Positions 26,643 to 35,644 of a stretch of 61,909 nt of DNA are shown here, piece after piece. The stretch covers positions 1 to 61,909 of the forward strand of contig NZ_FQVM01000015.1 in NCBI RefSeq assembly GCF_900129365.1, written 5' to 3'. Made by a program: the position numbers and the translations under genes. A model generated the notes under the pieces. That model saw nothing but the letters and a program-made list of their open reading frames with translations, did not search any database and was not told where the DNA came from. How positions within the stretch are numbered: the stretch's first letter is position 1; every line of letters starts with the position of its first letter. Origin of the DNA: Clostridium fallax (GTDB taxonomy: Bacteria; Bacillota; Clostridia; Clostridiales; Clostridiaceae).

Positions 26643-26786
26643 TTATTTTTTACCTTTAGTTCTCTTTTTATCAATCCCTACAGCTGCATTTCCTCTTTGT
26701 TTATATCCATTAGAAGAATTTTGTGAATCATTGCTATTATCAATCATACTTTGATTCTTACTTTCTAAACTTTTATTTATATCCAT
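26643..26786 (-). CDS. Small basic hydrophilic protein, unrecognised
   Basis: A 47-residue frame starting MDINKSLESKNQS and ending in KKRTKGKK. It is rich in Asn, Ser, Lys and Gln, has no hydrophobic segment and no cysteine, and looks disordered. An AAAGGGAGTG site lies 4 bases before ATG 26786, which is the main support. The middle QRGNAAVGIDKK recalls small spore-associated proteins, but I cannot assign a family. It lies downstream of the candidate iron-regulated RNA on the same strand, so a read-through transcript could reach it. Confidence 0.5.
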   Translation of the reverse strand: MDINKSLESKNQSMIDNSNDSQNSSNGYKQRGNAAVGIDKKRTKGKK

Positions 26787-26895
26787 AATTTCACTCCCTT
26801 TTGCTTTTAATAAAGATTAATTTTATTCTGTCCCTTATTATTTTTTATATTCTTAAAAATAATAGTGAAATTAAGTTCAAATTTATTTTTATACA

Positions 26896-27029
26896 AAATC
26901 AAAAACCTCGGTTGTCCAGGCCGAGGTTTTGTGATTTAATTTCAAGAGGAGTTTATTGTTTGAAATTAACACGATTTGTTTGTCTGTGGTCCAGTCAAGA
27001 TATCGTTTATTGATAACGATTCTCACTAA
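26896..27029 (-). ncRNA. Candidate Fur-regulated small RNA
   Basis: From a minus-strand promoter (see next entry) a transcript of about 130 nt would contain, in order: a 6-bp stem ATCGTT/AACGAT; a linker; a 10-bp stem (26969-26960 with 26945-26936) whose 14-base loop ends in CTCCTC; and an intrinsic terminator (arms 26930-26921 and 26911-26902, 9-base loop, then TTTTTGATTTT). The exposed CUCCUC is complementary to Shine-Dalgarno sequences, a known feature of C-rich iron-sparing RNAs such as FsrA. I see no good minus-strand reading frame in it. I do not recognise it as a named RNA family. Confidence 0.6.
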
Positions 27030-27084
27030 TGTTAGTTTATATTATTTTTTTCCTTTTGTCAATAGTAATTGAAAATAATTATCA
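27011..27084 (-). promoter_or_regulatory. Promoter between two Fur-box-like sites
   Basis: TGAAAATAATTATCA (27070-27084) differs from the 7-1-7 Fur box TGATAATNATTATCA in one base. TGATAACGATTCTCA (27011-27025) differs in two. Between them on the minus strand are TTGACA (27062-27057) and a -10-like TATAAA (27041-27036), 15 bases apart. A repressor bound at both sites would cover the promoter. Confidence 0.65.
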
Positions 27085-27314
27085 TTTATTTTTGATATTT
27101 TTTGATTTGTAATCACATTTTGCCATATATCTATTATAATATTTATTTATATTTGATTCTTTTTTAGTATTTTTAATCTATTAAGTAAATATAGATTATA
27201 TAATTATTTTATATGCTAATATTATTTATATTTTTCTCCAAAAAGTCTCAGCATACCTTAATAATATTATTCTAATAATAATATTATTAATATTAAAACA
27301 AAGGAGGTTTTAAA

Positions 27315-27686
27315 ATGTTAACTTTACCCAAATTAAAATCTTATGTTTTAATTAATTCAAAAAACAAATTTGCTTATCCATTAAAAAATAATTTATTTTA
27401 TAGGAAAAAAGATTCCATTGAAAACTTTAATTTTCATATTGAAGATAATAGTGAATACTATATATTAAAAGCACATTTACCTAACATAAAAAAAGAAAAC
27501 ATAGAAATATATTATTTAAATAATTTTATTATTTTAAGTATAAAAGAAATTTATAAAATAAATTATATAAATTACTATAAATATAAAAAAAGTATTGTTT
27601 ATATAAATGACATCGATTTCTCTAAAACTATATGTAATTACCAAAATAATATATTAAAATTAACTTTAATTAAAACTAATCGTTAA
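27315..27686 (+). CDS. Divergent Hsp20/alpha-crystallin family protein
   Basis: A 123-residue protein with an alpha-crystallin-like domain: NFHIEDNSEYYILKAHLP (about 39-56), KKENIEIYY, and the end motif NNILKLTLIK where Hsp20 proteins have NGVL. The domain is shortened and unusually rich in Ile, Tyr, Asn and Lys, even for this genome. Small heat-shock proteins hold unfolded proteins. AAAGGAGG lies 7 bases before the ATG. An AT-only inverted repeat (about 27259-27292) precedes it. Chaperone activity is uncertain. Confidence 0.7.
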   Translation: MLTLPKLKSYVLINSKNKFAYPLKNNLFYRKKDSIENFNFHIEDNSEYYILKAHLPNIKKENIEIYYLNNFIILSIKEIYKINYINYYKYKKSIVYINDIDFSKTICNYQNNILKLTLIKTNR

Positions 27687-27777
27687 TTTACATAAATACT
27701 ACTTATAATAATTTTTTCCAAATTAGATTAATATTATACATAAATAATTTTATTTAGATTATTTCTTAATTTTAAAT

Positions 27778-27809
27778 AAAAAGCTGTAAGTTTAAACTTA
27801 CAGCTTTTT
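27778..27809. terminator. Perfect palindromic terminator, Hsp20 and dnaB side
   Basis: A 32-base perfect palindrome (arms 27778-27793 and 27794-27809) with A and T runs outside; it can stop transcription from either side. Confidence 0.8.
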
Positions 27810-27918
27810 ATTTATTTTAATTTTATATATCAATATTTTATTGAATTTTAAAATTAATACTTTTCTTTTATAAAAATCACACAATTAAACTAATAATTAA
27901 TATTTGTATTAATATACA

Positions 27919-29253
27919 TTACTGAGTATGAACAACATCTAGATTTCCAAATTTACTATATTGTCCAAGCCATGCAAGTTTAGCAGTTCCAACAGGACCA
28001 TTTCTTTGCTTTGCTATTATGCACTCACCAACATTTTTTTCTTCTGTTTCTTTATTATAATACTCATCTCTATACAAGAACATAACAAGATCTGCATCTT
28101 GCTCTATTGAACCTGATTCCCTAAGATCTGAAAGCATAGGTCTATGATCCGCTCTTTGCTCTGGTGCACGGGAAAGCTGAGATAAGGCTATAACAGGACA
28201 TTCCATTTCCTTAGCTAAAGCTTTTATGGATCTTGATATTTCTGATACTTCTTGTTGTCTACTTTCTCCACCACTACCACTCATAAGTTGAAGGTAATCT
28301 ATAAGAATTAAATCTATACCATGCTCTAATTTTAATCTCCTACATTTAGATCTCATTTCCATTATTGATATTCCTGCAGTATCATCTATATAAATTTTTG
28401 CATTTGCCAATGGACCTGCAGCCCTTGCTATATTTTCCCAATCTTTATCTTCTAAATTACCTGTTCTAAGTTTTAGCATATCTACATTAGCTTCTGAACA
28501 TAAAAGCTTATAAGCTAACTGTTCTTTAGACATTTCTAAAGAGAATATTACAACACTTTTTCCCTCTCTTAAGGCAGCATGTTCTGCAATATTAAGAGCA
28601 AAAGTTGTTTTTCCCATAGATGGTCTTGCAGCAATTAATATCATATCACCTTTTTGAAATCCTGAAGTTTTAGAATCCAATTCTACAAATCCTGAACCTA
28701 CACCTGTTATTTGTCCTTTATTATTAAAAAGTTCTTCTATTTGCTCAAATCCTCTTTCTAAAACTATGCTTAAAGGTTCAAAATCACTAGTGCTTCTACT
28801 TTCTCCGATGTCAAAAATCTTTTTTTCTGATCTATCAACTACCATTTTTACATCAGCTTGATTATTATAACAATCTTCAATTATTTCCGTAGAAGATTTT
28901 ATAAGTTTTCTTAAGGTAGATTTTTCACTTACTATTTTTATGTATGATGTTAGATTAGCAGTAGACGGCACTGAATCACTTAACTCTGTTACATAAGTTA
29001 TACCACCAGCTTTTTCTAGCTTATCCTTAGAATTAAGATATTCTAGTAAGGTTACACGATCTACAGCTATATCCTTTTGAAACATTTCTACCATATTTGC
29101 AAATATTACTTTATGAGCATCTCTATAAAAATCATCTGATGTAAGACCTTCTGCTGCTTGAGATATTGCAGATTTATCAATAAGCATAGCACCTAAAACC
29201 GTTTGTTCTGCTTCTAAATTATGAGGTAAACTTCTCATCATTGGTGCATCCAT
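27919..29253 (-). CDS. dnaB: Replicative DNA helicase DnaB
   Basis: A 444-residue hexameric helicase. The N-terminal helical domain begins LPHNLEAEQTVLGAML; the RecA-like domain has Walker A ARPSMGKT, Walker B LILIDYLQLM and the arginine finger region QRADHRPMLSDLRESG. It unwinds DNA ahead of the replisome and is loaded by the DnaI-like protein encoded at 16.9 kb. AAAGGAGG precedes ATG 29253. No intein is visible. It lies downstream of lon and rplI as in other clostridia but with its own 5' gap of about 340 bases. Confidence 0.97.
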   Translation of the reverse strand: MDAPMMRSLPHNLEAEQTVLGAMLIDKSAISQAAEGLTSDDFYRDAHKVIFANMVEMFQKDIAVDRVTLLEYLNSKDKLEKAGGITYVTELSDSVPSTANLTSYIKIVSEKSTLRKLIKSSTEIIEDCYNNQADVKMVVDRSEKKIFDIGESRSTSDFEPLSIVLERGFEQIEELFNNKGQITGVGSGFVELDSKTSGFQKGDMILIAARPSMGKTTFALNIAEHAALREGKSVVIFSLEMSKEQLAYKLLCSEANVDMLKLRTGNLEDKDWENIARAAGPLANAKIYIDDTAGISIMEMRSKCRRLKLEHGIDLILIDYLQLMSGSGGESRQQEVSEISRSIKALAKEMECPVIALSQLSRAPEQRADHRPMLSDLRESGSIEQDADLVMFLYRDEYYNKETEEKNVGECIIAKQRNGPVGTAKLAWLGQYSKFGNLDVVHTQ

Positions 29254-29551
29254 ATTTTTTCCTCCTTTCTTTTATATTAGATATAATAAATATTTTTAAT
29301 TTATAATTAAAATTCACAATTGAAAATTTAAGACATACTAAGTTTAATATAACGTAATTTAATTATTATGACAATTAAATTTTATTTTGTTTAGTTACTT
29401 TTAAAATATTTTATTATTAAATATATACGTAATTATTAATTTTATTTCCTATTTAATAATATTTTACTAGTAATTAAAATTATATACTTTTTATACAGTT
29501 TATTTTAATAATTAGGTGAGAAATAGATAAATACCTTCACTAAAGTAAGAA
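29254..29551. other. AT-rich gap upstream of dnaB
   Basis: No gene is seen. The stretch must contain the dnaB promoter; none stands out from the A/T background. Confidence 0.4.
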
Positions 29552-29585
29552 AAATTAAGCCTTCCTAAAAAGGAAAGCTTAATTT
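29552..29585 (-). terminator. Terminator of the gdpP-rplI-lon operon
   Basis: Arms 29552-29566 and 29571-29585 with one mismatch and a 4-base loop, directly after the lon stop. Confidence 0.8.
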
Positions 29586-29594
29586 ATTTAATTA

Positions 29595-31496
29595 TTAGTC
29601 TTCAAAAACTAACTTCATGATTTCATCAATATTACTTACTGATTTAACTTCTATATCAGTTAAACCAGTAGGTATTTCTTTTTCGTTATCCTTAGGAACT
29701 ATTACAAGTTTTATACCCTTTCTTCTAGCTCCATAGACTTTTTCAAATATTCCTCCAACAGGTTTTACATTTCCTCTTAAAGATATTTCACCTGTTATAG
29801 CAATATCTTGTCTTAAAGGTTTATTTAATAATGCACTTATTATACATATTGTTATAGCTGCTCCTGCTGAAGGTCCATCTATATTACCTCCACCAATCAC
29901 ATTTACATGGATATCATAATCCTTTAAATCTTTATCTGTTAACTCTCTAATAACAGAGGCTGCGTTAAATACTGAATCCTTTGCCATAGAACCTGCTGTA
30001 TCATTAAATCTTACTGTACCTGCGCCTTTTTTCTTAGCTTTAAATACAGCTGCCTCTATTTCTATAGTAGATCCTAAAAATCCACTAACACCTAAGCCGT
30101 ATATATGACCTATTTCAGGTTTTTGATTTTTATTTAATATTTCATAGGGAACAAATCTTCCTATAGAAATAACTTCTTCTACGTCTTTTAATGATATTTT
30201 ATCTATTTTTTGATCTGAATTTTTATTACTATATAATGCAAATCCATAAGCATCAGCTAATATATTTACAGCTTTTCTACCTTCAATAGTATAAGCACTT
30301 ATAAATTCAGCTACACCATCTTCAAGACCAACATTTAATTTTTCGGCTGCATTATTTATTATCTCTTCAATATCCTTTGATGATAGAGGTTCAAAATAAA
30401 CTTCTGTACATCTTGATCTTAGTGCTGGATTTATATCTCTTGGACTCTTTGTTGTAGCTCCAATTAAAACAAAATCTGCTGGTGCACCGTTATCAAATAA
30501 ATACTTTATATATTTAGGTATATTTTCATCATCTGGATCGTAGTATGATGATGAAAATTCAACTCTTTTATCTTCTAAAACTTTTAAAAGTTTATTTTGA
30601 AGAATGTCATCTAATTCACCAATTTCATCAATAAACAAAACTCCACCATGGGCATCTGTAACAAGACCTGGTTTAGGTTCTGGTACTCCAATTTCAGCTA
30701 AATCTCTCTTACTTCCTTGATATATAGGATCATGTACTGATCCTAAAAGAGGATTTGTTATTTCTCTTGGATCCCATCTTAATGTTGTTCCATCTACTTC
30801 AACAAACTTTGAATCATCATCAAAAGGAGTGAATGATAACTTTCTTGCTTCCTCTAAAGCTAACCTAGCTGCAGAAGTTTTACCAACTCCTGGAGGTCCA
30901 TAAAGAATTATATGCTGTGGATATGGTGATGCAAGTTTTGATATTAATGATTTTATAGCTCTTTCTTGACCTACTATTTCTTTAAAAGATTCTGGTCTTA
31001 AAAGACTCATTATATTTTTATTAGTATCTCTTTTATCTAACTTTTCAAGTTTTTCAAGCTTTTTTAGAGTTTTAGCATTTTCAGGTCCCTTTTGTTTTCT
31101 TATAATGCTTAATCTCATTTCATCAATATATTTCTCTTGCTTTTCCATTATGGCTTCTTCAACTTGACCTTCGATTCTATTTTGTATATATCTTTTAGCA
31201 AGTTCTTCCGATATAAATTTATAGCTAGATTCTAAAGCTTCATTAAGATTTTTTTCTGTAGGAATTTCTTTTAATCCCTTTCCATCAGACACAATCTTAT
31301 TTAATGCATATAAATTTTCATATGGATTTTCTGATTTTACATACTTTTGTAATTTGTATTTTACAGTCCTTGCTCTTACAGCACCTTCGTCTAATACATT
31401 TTTTACAATATCAAATAGAACCTTTACTTGTGAATCTAAACTCATATTACTTTCCATTACTTCTTCTAATATATTAAAATGGTTTAGTGATTTCAA
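29595..31496 (-). CDS. Lon-family ATP-dependent protease (LonB/LonC-like)
   Basis: A 633-residue soluble AAA+ protease. The first ~160 residues are helical and charged, without a membrane anchor. The ATPase part has Walker A GPPGVGKT (200-207) and GGVLFIDEIGEL. The C-terminal Lon protease part has catalytic S543 (DGPSAGAA) and K586 (GGIFEKV). It resembles the Lon paralogues found only in spore formers; lack of an N-terminal membrane segment and the length favour LonC over LonB. The start is TTG 31496: AAGGAGG lies 10 bases upstream, and no later ATG has such a site. Confidence 0.88.
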   Translation of the reverse strand: MKSLNHFNILEEVMESNMSLDSQVKVLFDIVKNVLDEGAVRARTVKYKLQKYVKSENPYENLYALNKIVSDGKGLKEIPTEKNLNEALESSYKFISEELAKRYIQNRIEGQVEEAIMEKQEKYIDEMRLSIIRKQKGPENAKTLKKLEKLEKLDKRDTNKNIMSLLRPESFKEIVGQERAIKSLISKLASPYPQHIILYGPPGVGKTSAARLALEEARKLSFTPFDDDSKFVEVDGTTLRWDPREITNPLLGSVHDPIYQGSKRDLAEIGVPEPKPGLVTDAHGGVLFIDEIGELDDILQNKLLKVLEDKRVEFSSSYYDPDDENIPKYIKYLFDNGAPADFVLIGATTKSPRDINPALRSRCTEVYFEPLSSKDIEEIINNAAEKLNVGLEDGVAEFISAYTIEGRKAVNILADAYGFALYSNKNSDQKIDKISLKDVEEVISIGRFVPYEILNKNQKPEIGHIYGLGVSGFLGSTIEIEAAVFKAKKKGAGTVRFNDTAGSMAKDSVFNAASVIRELTDKDLKDYDIHVNVIGGGNIDGPSAGAAITICIISALLNKPLRQDIAITGEISLRGNVKPVGGIFEKVYGARRKGIKLVIVPKDNEKEIPTGLTDIEVKSVSNIDEIMKLVFED

Positions 31497-31510
31497 AACT
31501 CTAGTCCTCC

Positions 31511-31957
31511 TTATGCTACAGGAGCAATAACAACCTTCATCTTAGTAGAAACTTCTGGATAAAGTTTAACTTCTATTTCAAATGTTCCAGAAACCTTTAT
31601 AGTATCCATTACTATTTTCTTTTTATCTACGTCAACATTAAATTGTTTTTTTATTAATTCGGCTACATCTTTGCTTGTTATAGCGCCAAATAGTCTTCCA
31701 TTCTCTCCTGCTTTTGCGTTTATTTTAATTTCCTTATTCTTTAATTCACCAGCCAATTTTTGAGCTGCTTCTAACTCTGCTAATTTTTTTCTTCTTTCAG
31801 TTTCTTTTTTAGCATTTAATACATGTAAATTTGAATCTGTAGCTTCTTCAGCTAACTTTCTTGGAAATAAATAGTTTCTTGCGTATCCATCTGATGTATT
31901 TATTACATCACCCTTTTTACCTAACTTCTTAACATCTTGTAATAAAATAACTTTCAT
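31511..31957 (-). CDS. rplI: 50S ribosomal protein L9
   Basis: A 148-residue protein starting MKVILLQDVKKLGKKGDV, with NYLFPRKLAEEAT and a long connecting helix, the classic L9 two-domain layout. It binds 23S rRNA near L1. It is only 2 bases from the gdpP stop and 14 bases before the lon start, so the three are one operon. Confidence 0.97.
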   Translation of the reverse strand: MKVILLQDVKKLGKKGDVINTSDGYARNYLFPRKLAEEATDSNLHVLNAKKETERRKKLAELEAAQKLAGELKNKEIKINAKAGENGRLFGAITSKDVAELIKKQFNVDVDKKKIVMDTIKVSGTFEIEVKLYPEVSTKMKVVIAPVA

Positions 31958-31959
31958 TA

Positions 31960-33906
31960 TTATTCACCTTCCTCTAAGTATTTTGATATAGCTTCTTTTA
32001 GTGTTTCTTTTGCATTATTAATATCTACATTTTCTAACTTAGCACCGGCAATAGTCATATGTCCACCGCCACCTAAATATTCAAGAATAACTTGAACATT
32101 TATATCTCCTAAAGATCTCCCACTTATATATATATCGTTGTTTATTTGTACTAATACAAAAGAAGCTTGAATATTTGTTATATTTAATAATTCATCTGCT
32201 GCTTGGGCTGCCATAACAGTTTGATCTATATACGAAGGACAAGTTGCTATAGCAATATTATTTTTAACTTCTGCGGATTTTATAATTTCAGCTTTTTGTA
32301 CATAGCTTTCTAAATCATTACTAAAAAACTTCTTTATATCTATTGTATCTGCACCTAATCTTCTTAAAAAAGATGCAGCTTCAAAAGTTCTAACTCCAGT
32401 TTTAAAGAAAAAGCTTTTAGTATCCATACATATACCAGCTAGTAATCCCTCCGCTTCTATTTGAGTAAGTTTTGGCTTCTCTAACATATATTGAACCATT
32501 TCTGTTACAAGTTCTGATGTTGATGAAGCATATACCTCTATATAACTAAGAAGCGCACCTTCTATATAATCAGCACTTCTTCTATGGTGATCTATTATAA
32601 CTAAATTAGATGCCATTTCTACTATAGATAAATCTTGAACATATCCCCTACTATGAACATCCAATAAAATCAAAAGAGTGTCTTCATCTATAGTTTCTCT
32701 AGCCTTATCTCCTGATATTATAAGGTTACTATTTATATCATCATTTTTTACTCTTATTAAATACTTTTCTATAGCCCTTGTATCTTTATTTAAAATAATA
32801 TTACACTGCTTACCTAATTGTCTCGATACAGAAGCTATTCCCACTGCTGCCCCAAAACAATCTAAATCAGGATTTCTATGACCCATTATATAAACTTTAC
32901 TACTTTCATATATAAGATCTTTTAATGCATGGGCTACAACTCTTGCCCTAACTCTTGTTCTTTTCTCTAGTTCCTTTGTGTTACCACCAAAAAAACTAAA
33001 TTTATCACCTTTTTTTATTACTGCTTGATCTCCACCTCTTCCTAAAGCTAATTCCTTAGCTTTAATAGCATAAGCGTGATTTTCTGCTGGAGAATCTCCG
33101 CCTCTTCCTACACCTATACTAAGCGTAACCTCAAGTTTATTTCCTAAGTTGATTTCTCTTATAGTATCTAATATATCAAACTTTTTTGCAATTTCCTCTT
33201 CAATGTTTGAATCTGATACAGACAAAACATACTTAGTAGAGTCGTATTTCCTTATCATAGCATTAAGATTTTGAGCGTAATTATTTATAGCTCTCTCTAC
33301 CTCTGCAATAAATAAAGGTCCATTATTTTCATCTATGCTTTTTACAACTTCATTTAGATTATCTACTTCTATAAGCATAACACTTTCCTTAGTTCCTTCT
33401 ATTAGATATGTTACATCATTAAAGTAAACTATAGATAACTGTTCATTATTAAAGTTTATTGTATTAACATAAATATCATAAGCCCTTTTTCTACTTCTTA
33501 ATCTTTGTATCATACCATTTTGATATTTTAATGCTTTATCTAAAGCTATGCCTCTCACAGCAGTTCCTATATTAATGGCCGTATCATCTTGCACTTTAAA
33601 GACAGTTTTAAACTTTTCGTTACTCCAAACTATTTCTCCATCTCTTTTTATAATTGCTAAGGGATACATAAGCGCCAATAAATTTTTTTCTATTATATCA
33701 TCAATTTCTAAAGAAAACTCTTCTGCCTTTTTTTTATTTAATTCGTTAGCTTGATTTATTTTTATAAGTTTATATGAAAATAATATTATAACCCCAAAAA
33801 GTATAATAAGGCTTAACTCTATTAAGTTCTTAATATAAAATAAAACTGCTAATATAAATATAAAAAAACAAATAAGTATAATATTTTTATTTTTTAAAGA
33901 CTTCAT
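31960..33906 (-). CDS. gdpP: Cyclic-di-AMP phosphodiesterase GdpP (DHH/DHHA1)
   Basis: A 648-residue membrane protein in the GdpP/YybT order: two N-terminal membrane segments (about 10-50), a PAS-like domain, a degenerate GGDEF domain, then DHH (GHRNPDLDCFGAAVGI, LIIDHHRRSADYI) and DHHA1 (GGGGHMTIAGAKL) domains. It breaks down c-di-AMP, which controls potassium, turgor and wall homeostasis. ATG 33906 has AAAGGAGG 7 bases upstream. It is cotranscribed with the DUF2232 gene before it and rplI after it, the order usual in Firmicutes. Confidence 0.95.
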   Translation of the reverse strand: MKSLKNKNIILICFFIFILAVLFYIKNLIELSLIILFGVIILFSYKLIKINQANELNKKKAEEFSLEIDDIIEKNLLALMYPLAIIKRDGEIVWSNEKFKTVFKVQDDTAINIGTAVRGIALDKALKYQNGMIQRLRSRKRAYDIYVNTINFNNEQLSIVYFNDVTYLIEGTKESVMLIEVDNLNEVVKSIDENNGPLFIAEVERAINNYAQNLNAMIRKYDSTKYVLSVSDSNIEEEIAKKFDILDTIREINLGNKLEVTLSIGVGRGGDSPAENHAYAIKAKELALGRGGDQAVIKKGDKFSFFGGNTKELEKRTRVRARVVAHALKDLIYESSKVYIMGHRNPDLDCFGAAVGIASVSRQLGKQCNIILNKDTRAIEKYLIRVKNDDINSNLIISGDKARETIDEDTLLILLDVHSRGYVQDLSIVEMASNLVIIDHHRRSADYIEGALLSYIEVYASSTSELVTEMVQYMLEKPKLTQIEAEGLLAGICMDTKSFFFKTGVRTFEAASFLRRLGADTIDIKKFFSNDLESYVQKAEIIKSAEVKNNIAIATCPSYIDQTVMAAQAADELLNITNIQASFVLVQINNDIYISGRSLGDINVQVILEYLGGGGHMTIAGAKLENVDINNAKETLKEAISKYLEEGE

Positions 33907-33944
33907 CAAATTGCCTCCTTTATTATTTTTTTGAGGCTTTCAAT

Positions 33945-34922
33945 TTAAGACATTTTACGTCTTATAGCATTTCCCAAACTCTCCGGGTCCACTCCTCTAA
34001 TATCTACAATTAAATCTATAAATCCTAATATTGTCAAAAATCCACCTATAGGAGATGTAACTATTAATATTCCTATAATAATTAAAGGTACTTTACTCAT
34101 TTTTAGCTTATTCTTTAAAAAATAAACTATTACAGATAAACCAACTATTATAACACTAAAATTTAATAAGTTATAAACTGTAGTAAATATATACTTTGCA
34201 TAAGGTAATTCTTTAGAAGACGCCATAGCCGATAAACAAACTATTATAATAAATATCGCTCCTAATCTTGCATCTAAATACCAATTTTCAAAACTAGGTA
34301 ATGGTTCTAACTCGTATTTAAACTTTTTAAATATACTTCTGCTTATAATATAATTGAAAAAGGCTGATAAAATTGCTGATATTATAAATCCAGATGGAAT
34401 AATAACCATTACACTTTCAATAGTTAAATTGTTTATAATTTGATATAAAGGATTTGCTGTTATATCAATTCCAATACTACTATATACTTCTAAAGACTCC
34501 TTCATCATATCTATTATTTGTTGAATTATAATAGATATATTTTCACCTGAAATAATATATACTGTAACATATAAATTTAATATAGTAGTAATAAGGTTTA
34601 CTACTCCAAGAATAAATATTGTTTTTATAGGTTTTATTTTCTTCTTTATACAAATACCTAATGTAATTCCTGTTACTCCATAAATAATAGCAGAAAGTAT
34701 GCCTATAAATATATTGTTAAACATAGATACAAGAACTCCACTTACTATTATAGATAAAATAGATACAGATTTATCATGTCTTAAGTATAACATAGCAATA
34801 GGTATAGGCATTACAAAGCTTGCAATTAAAGGTACATAACTGCTCATAAACATAAGTAAGAATATTATGACAGAAATTAACGCAGCTTCTACAATGGATT
34901 TTGTTTCATATTTTTTATTCAT
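33945..34922 (-). CDS. DUF2232 (YybS-like) membrane protein
   Basis: A 325-residue protein with about eight hydrophobic segments, beginning MNKKYETKSIVEAALISV. It matches the YybS/DUF2232 family, always next to gdpP (yybT) and rplI in Firmicutes. The fold resembles an energy-coupling S-component, but no substrate is known. GAGGAATTTA precedes the ATG. It is upstream of gdpP by 38 bases and in the same operon. Confidence 0.85.
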   Translation of the reverse strand: MNKKYETKSIVEAALISVIIFLLMFMSSYVPLIASFVMPIPIAMLYLRHDKSVSILSIIVSGVLVSMFNNIFIGILSAIIYGVTGITLGICIKKKIKPIKTIFILGVVNLITTILNLYVTVYIISGENISIIIQQIIDMMKESLEVYSSIGIDITANPLYQIINNLTIESVMVIIPSGFIISAILSAFFNYIISRSIFKKFKYELEPLPSFENWYLDARLGAIFIIIVCLSAMASSKELPYAKYIFTTVYNLLNFSVIIVGLSVIVYFLKNKLKMSKVPLIIIGILIVTSPIGGFLTILGFIDLIVDIRGVDPESLGNAIRRKMS

Positions 34923-34934
34923 TAAATTCCTCCA

Positions 34935-35252
34935 TTAACCTCTTTCCTTTAAATGAGTATGAAGTCTTGATAATGATTTACCATCTTTTTCTACGGAATC
35001 TTCTTCTACTATTCCAACCTTCAACTTTTTCTTCATATCATCATCTACTTCTAAGAAAGAGTATCCTAATTTTTCTGCGAGTACATATAGTAATATTATT
35101 GCCCCGGAAATGCATTCTAGTATTGCATCATGAGCAACATTACTTCCTTTTGTTAAAAGTCTAAAAAACTCTGCAATAATACATAAAAGTTGTGCCTTTA
35201 AATCTTCAATTATTTTAATATTTCTCATTATATTAAAATCATCTTTTCTCAT
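34935..35252 (-). CDS. MazG-like family protein
   Basis: A 105-residue helical protein, starting MRKDDFNIMRNIKIIEDLKAQ. It matches the small MazG-like family (PF12643) seen next to the gdpP cluster in clostridia. The acidic EExxE metal motifs of active MazG are reduced here (ECISGA only), so pyrophosphatase activity is doubtful. ATG 35252 is chosen because GGAGTGG lies 5 bases before it; the frame stays open upstream without a site. It is 12 bases before DUF2232, probably leading that operon. Confidence 0.7.
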   Translation of the reverse strand: MRKDDFNIMRNIKIIEDLKAQLLCIIAEFFRLLTKGSNVAHDAILECISGAIILLYVLAEKLGYSFLEVDDDMKKKLKVGIVEEDSVEKDGKSLSRLHTHLKERG

Positions 35253-35335
35253 ACAACCACTCCATTCACTAGAACCCTTTAACATATATTTTAATTTTAA
35301 ATTCAATTTATTTCAATAAAATTCGGTATATTAAT

Positions 35336-35363
35336 AAAACCCACGACAAACGCCGTGGGTTTT
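35336..35363 (-). terminator. Terminator of the rpsF-ssb-rpsR operon
   Basis: 10-base arms AAAACCCACG and CGTGGGTTTT (35336-35345, 35354-35363), just after the rpsR stop. Confidence 0.85.
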
Positions 35364-35372
35364 ATGCTTTTA

Positions 35373-35618
35373 TTACTCAGTTGTGAATGGTAATAAAGCT
35401 ATGTTTCTAGCTCTCTTTATTGACTCAGTTAATTGTCTTTGGTGCTTAGCACATGTTCCTGAAATTCTTCTTGGAAGTATCTTTCCTCTTTCAGTAACAT
35501 ACTTTCTTAACTTATTAACGTCTTTGTAATCTATAGCTTCAGCTTTTTCAACACAGAAAGCACAAACTTTTCTCTTTGATCTTCTGAATTTTCCGCCTTT
35601 TCTTACTTCTCTGCTCAT
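35373..35618 (-). CDS. rpsR: 30S ribosomal protein S18
   Basis: An 81-residue protein with the S18 core (YKDVNKLRKYVTERGKILPRR, shortened here to its key part LRKYVTERG) and a pair of cysteines (C19 and C22) in the N-terminal part. It partners S6 in the small subunit. GGAGGG precedes the ATG. It is the last gene of rpsF-ssb-rpsR. Confidence 0.97.
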   Translation of the reverse strand: MSREVRKGGKFRRSKRKVCAFCVEKAEAIDYKDVNKLRKYVTERGKILPRRISGTCAKHQRQLTESIKRARNIALLPFTTE

Positions 35619-35644
35619 TGTTTTCCCTCCTTACCTCATTTGAA

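Noticed and set aside
26801..27013. Plus-strand frame with a GAGGAG and TTG, product ending KLTRFVCLWSSQDIVY
   Set aside because: The promoter and both Fur-like sites point to the minus strand, and GAGGAG lies in a hairpin loop complementary to the RNA loop. It remains a weak alternative.
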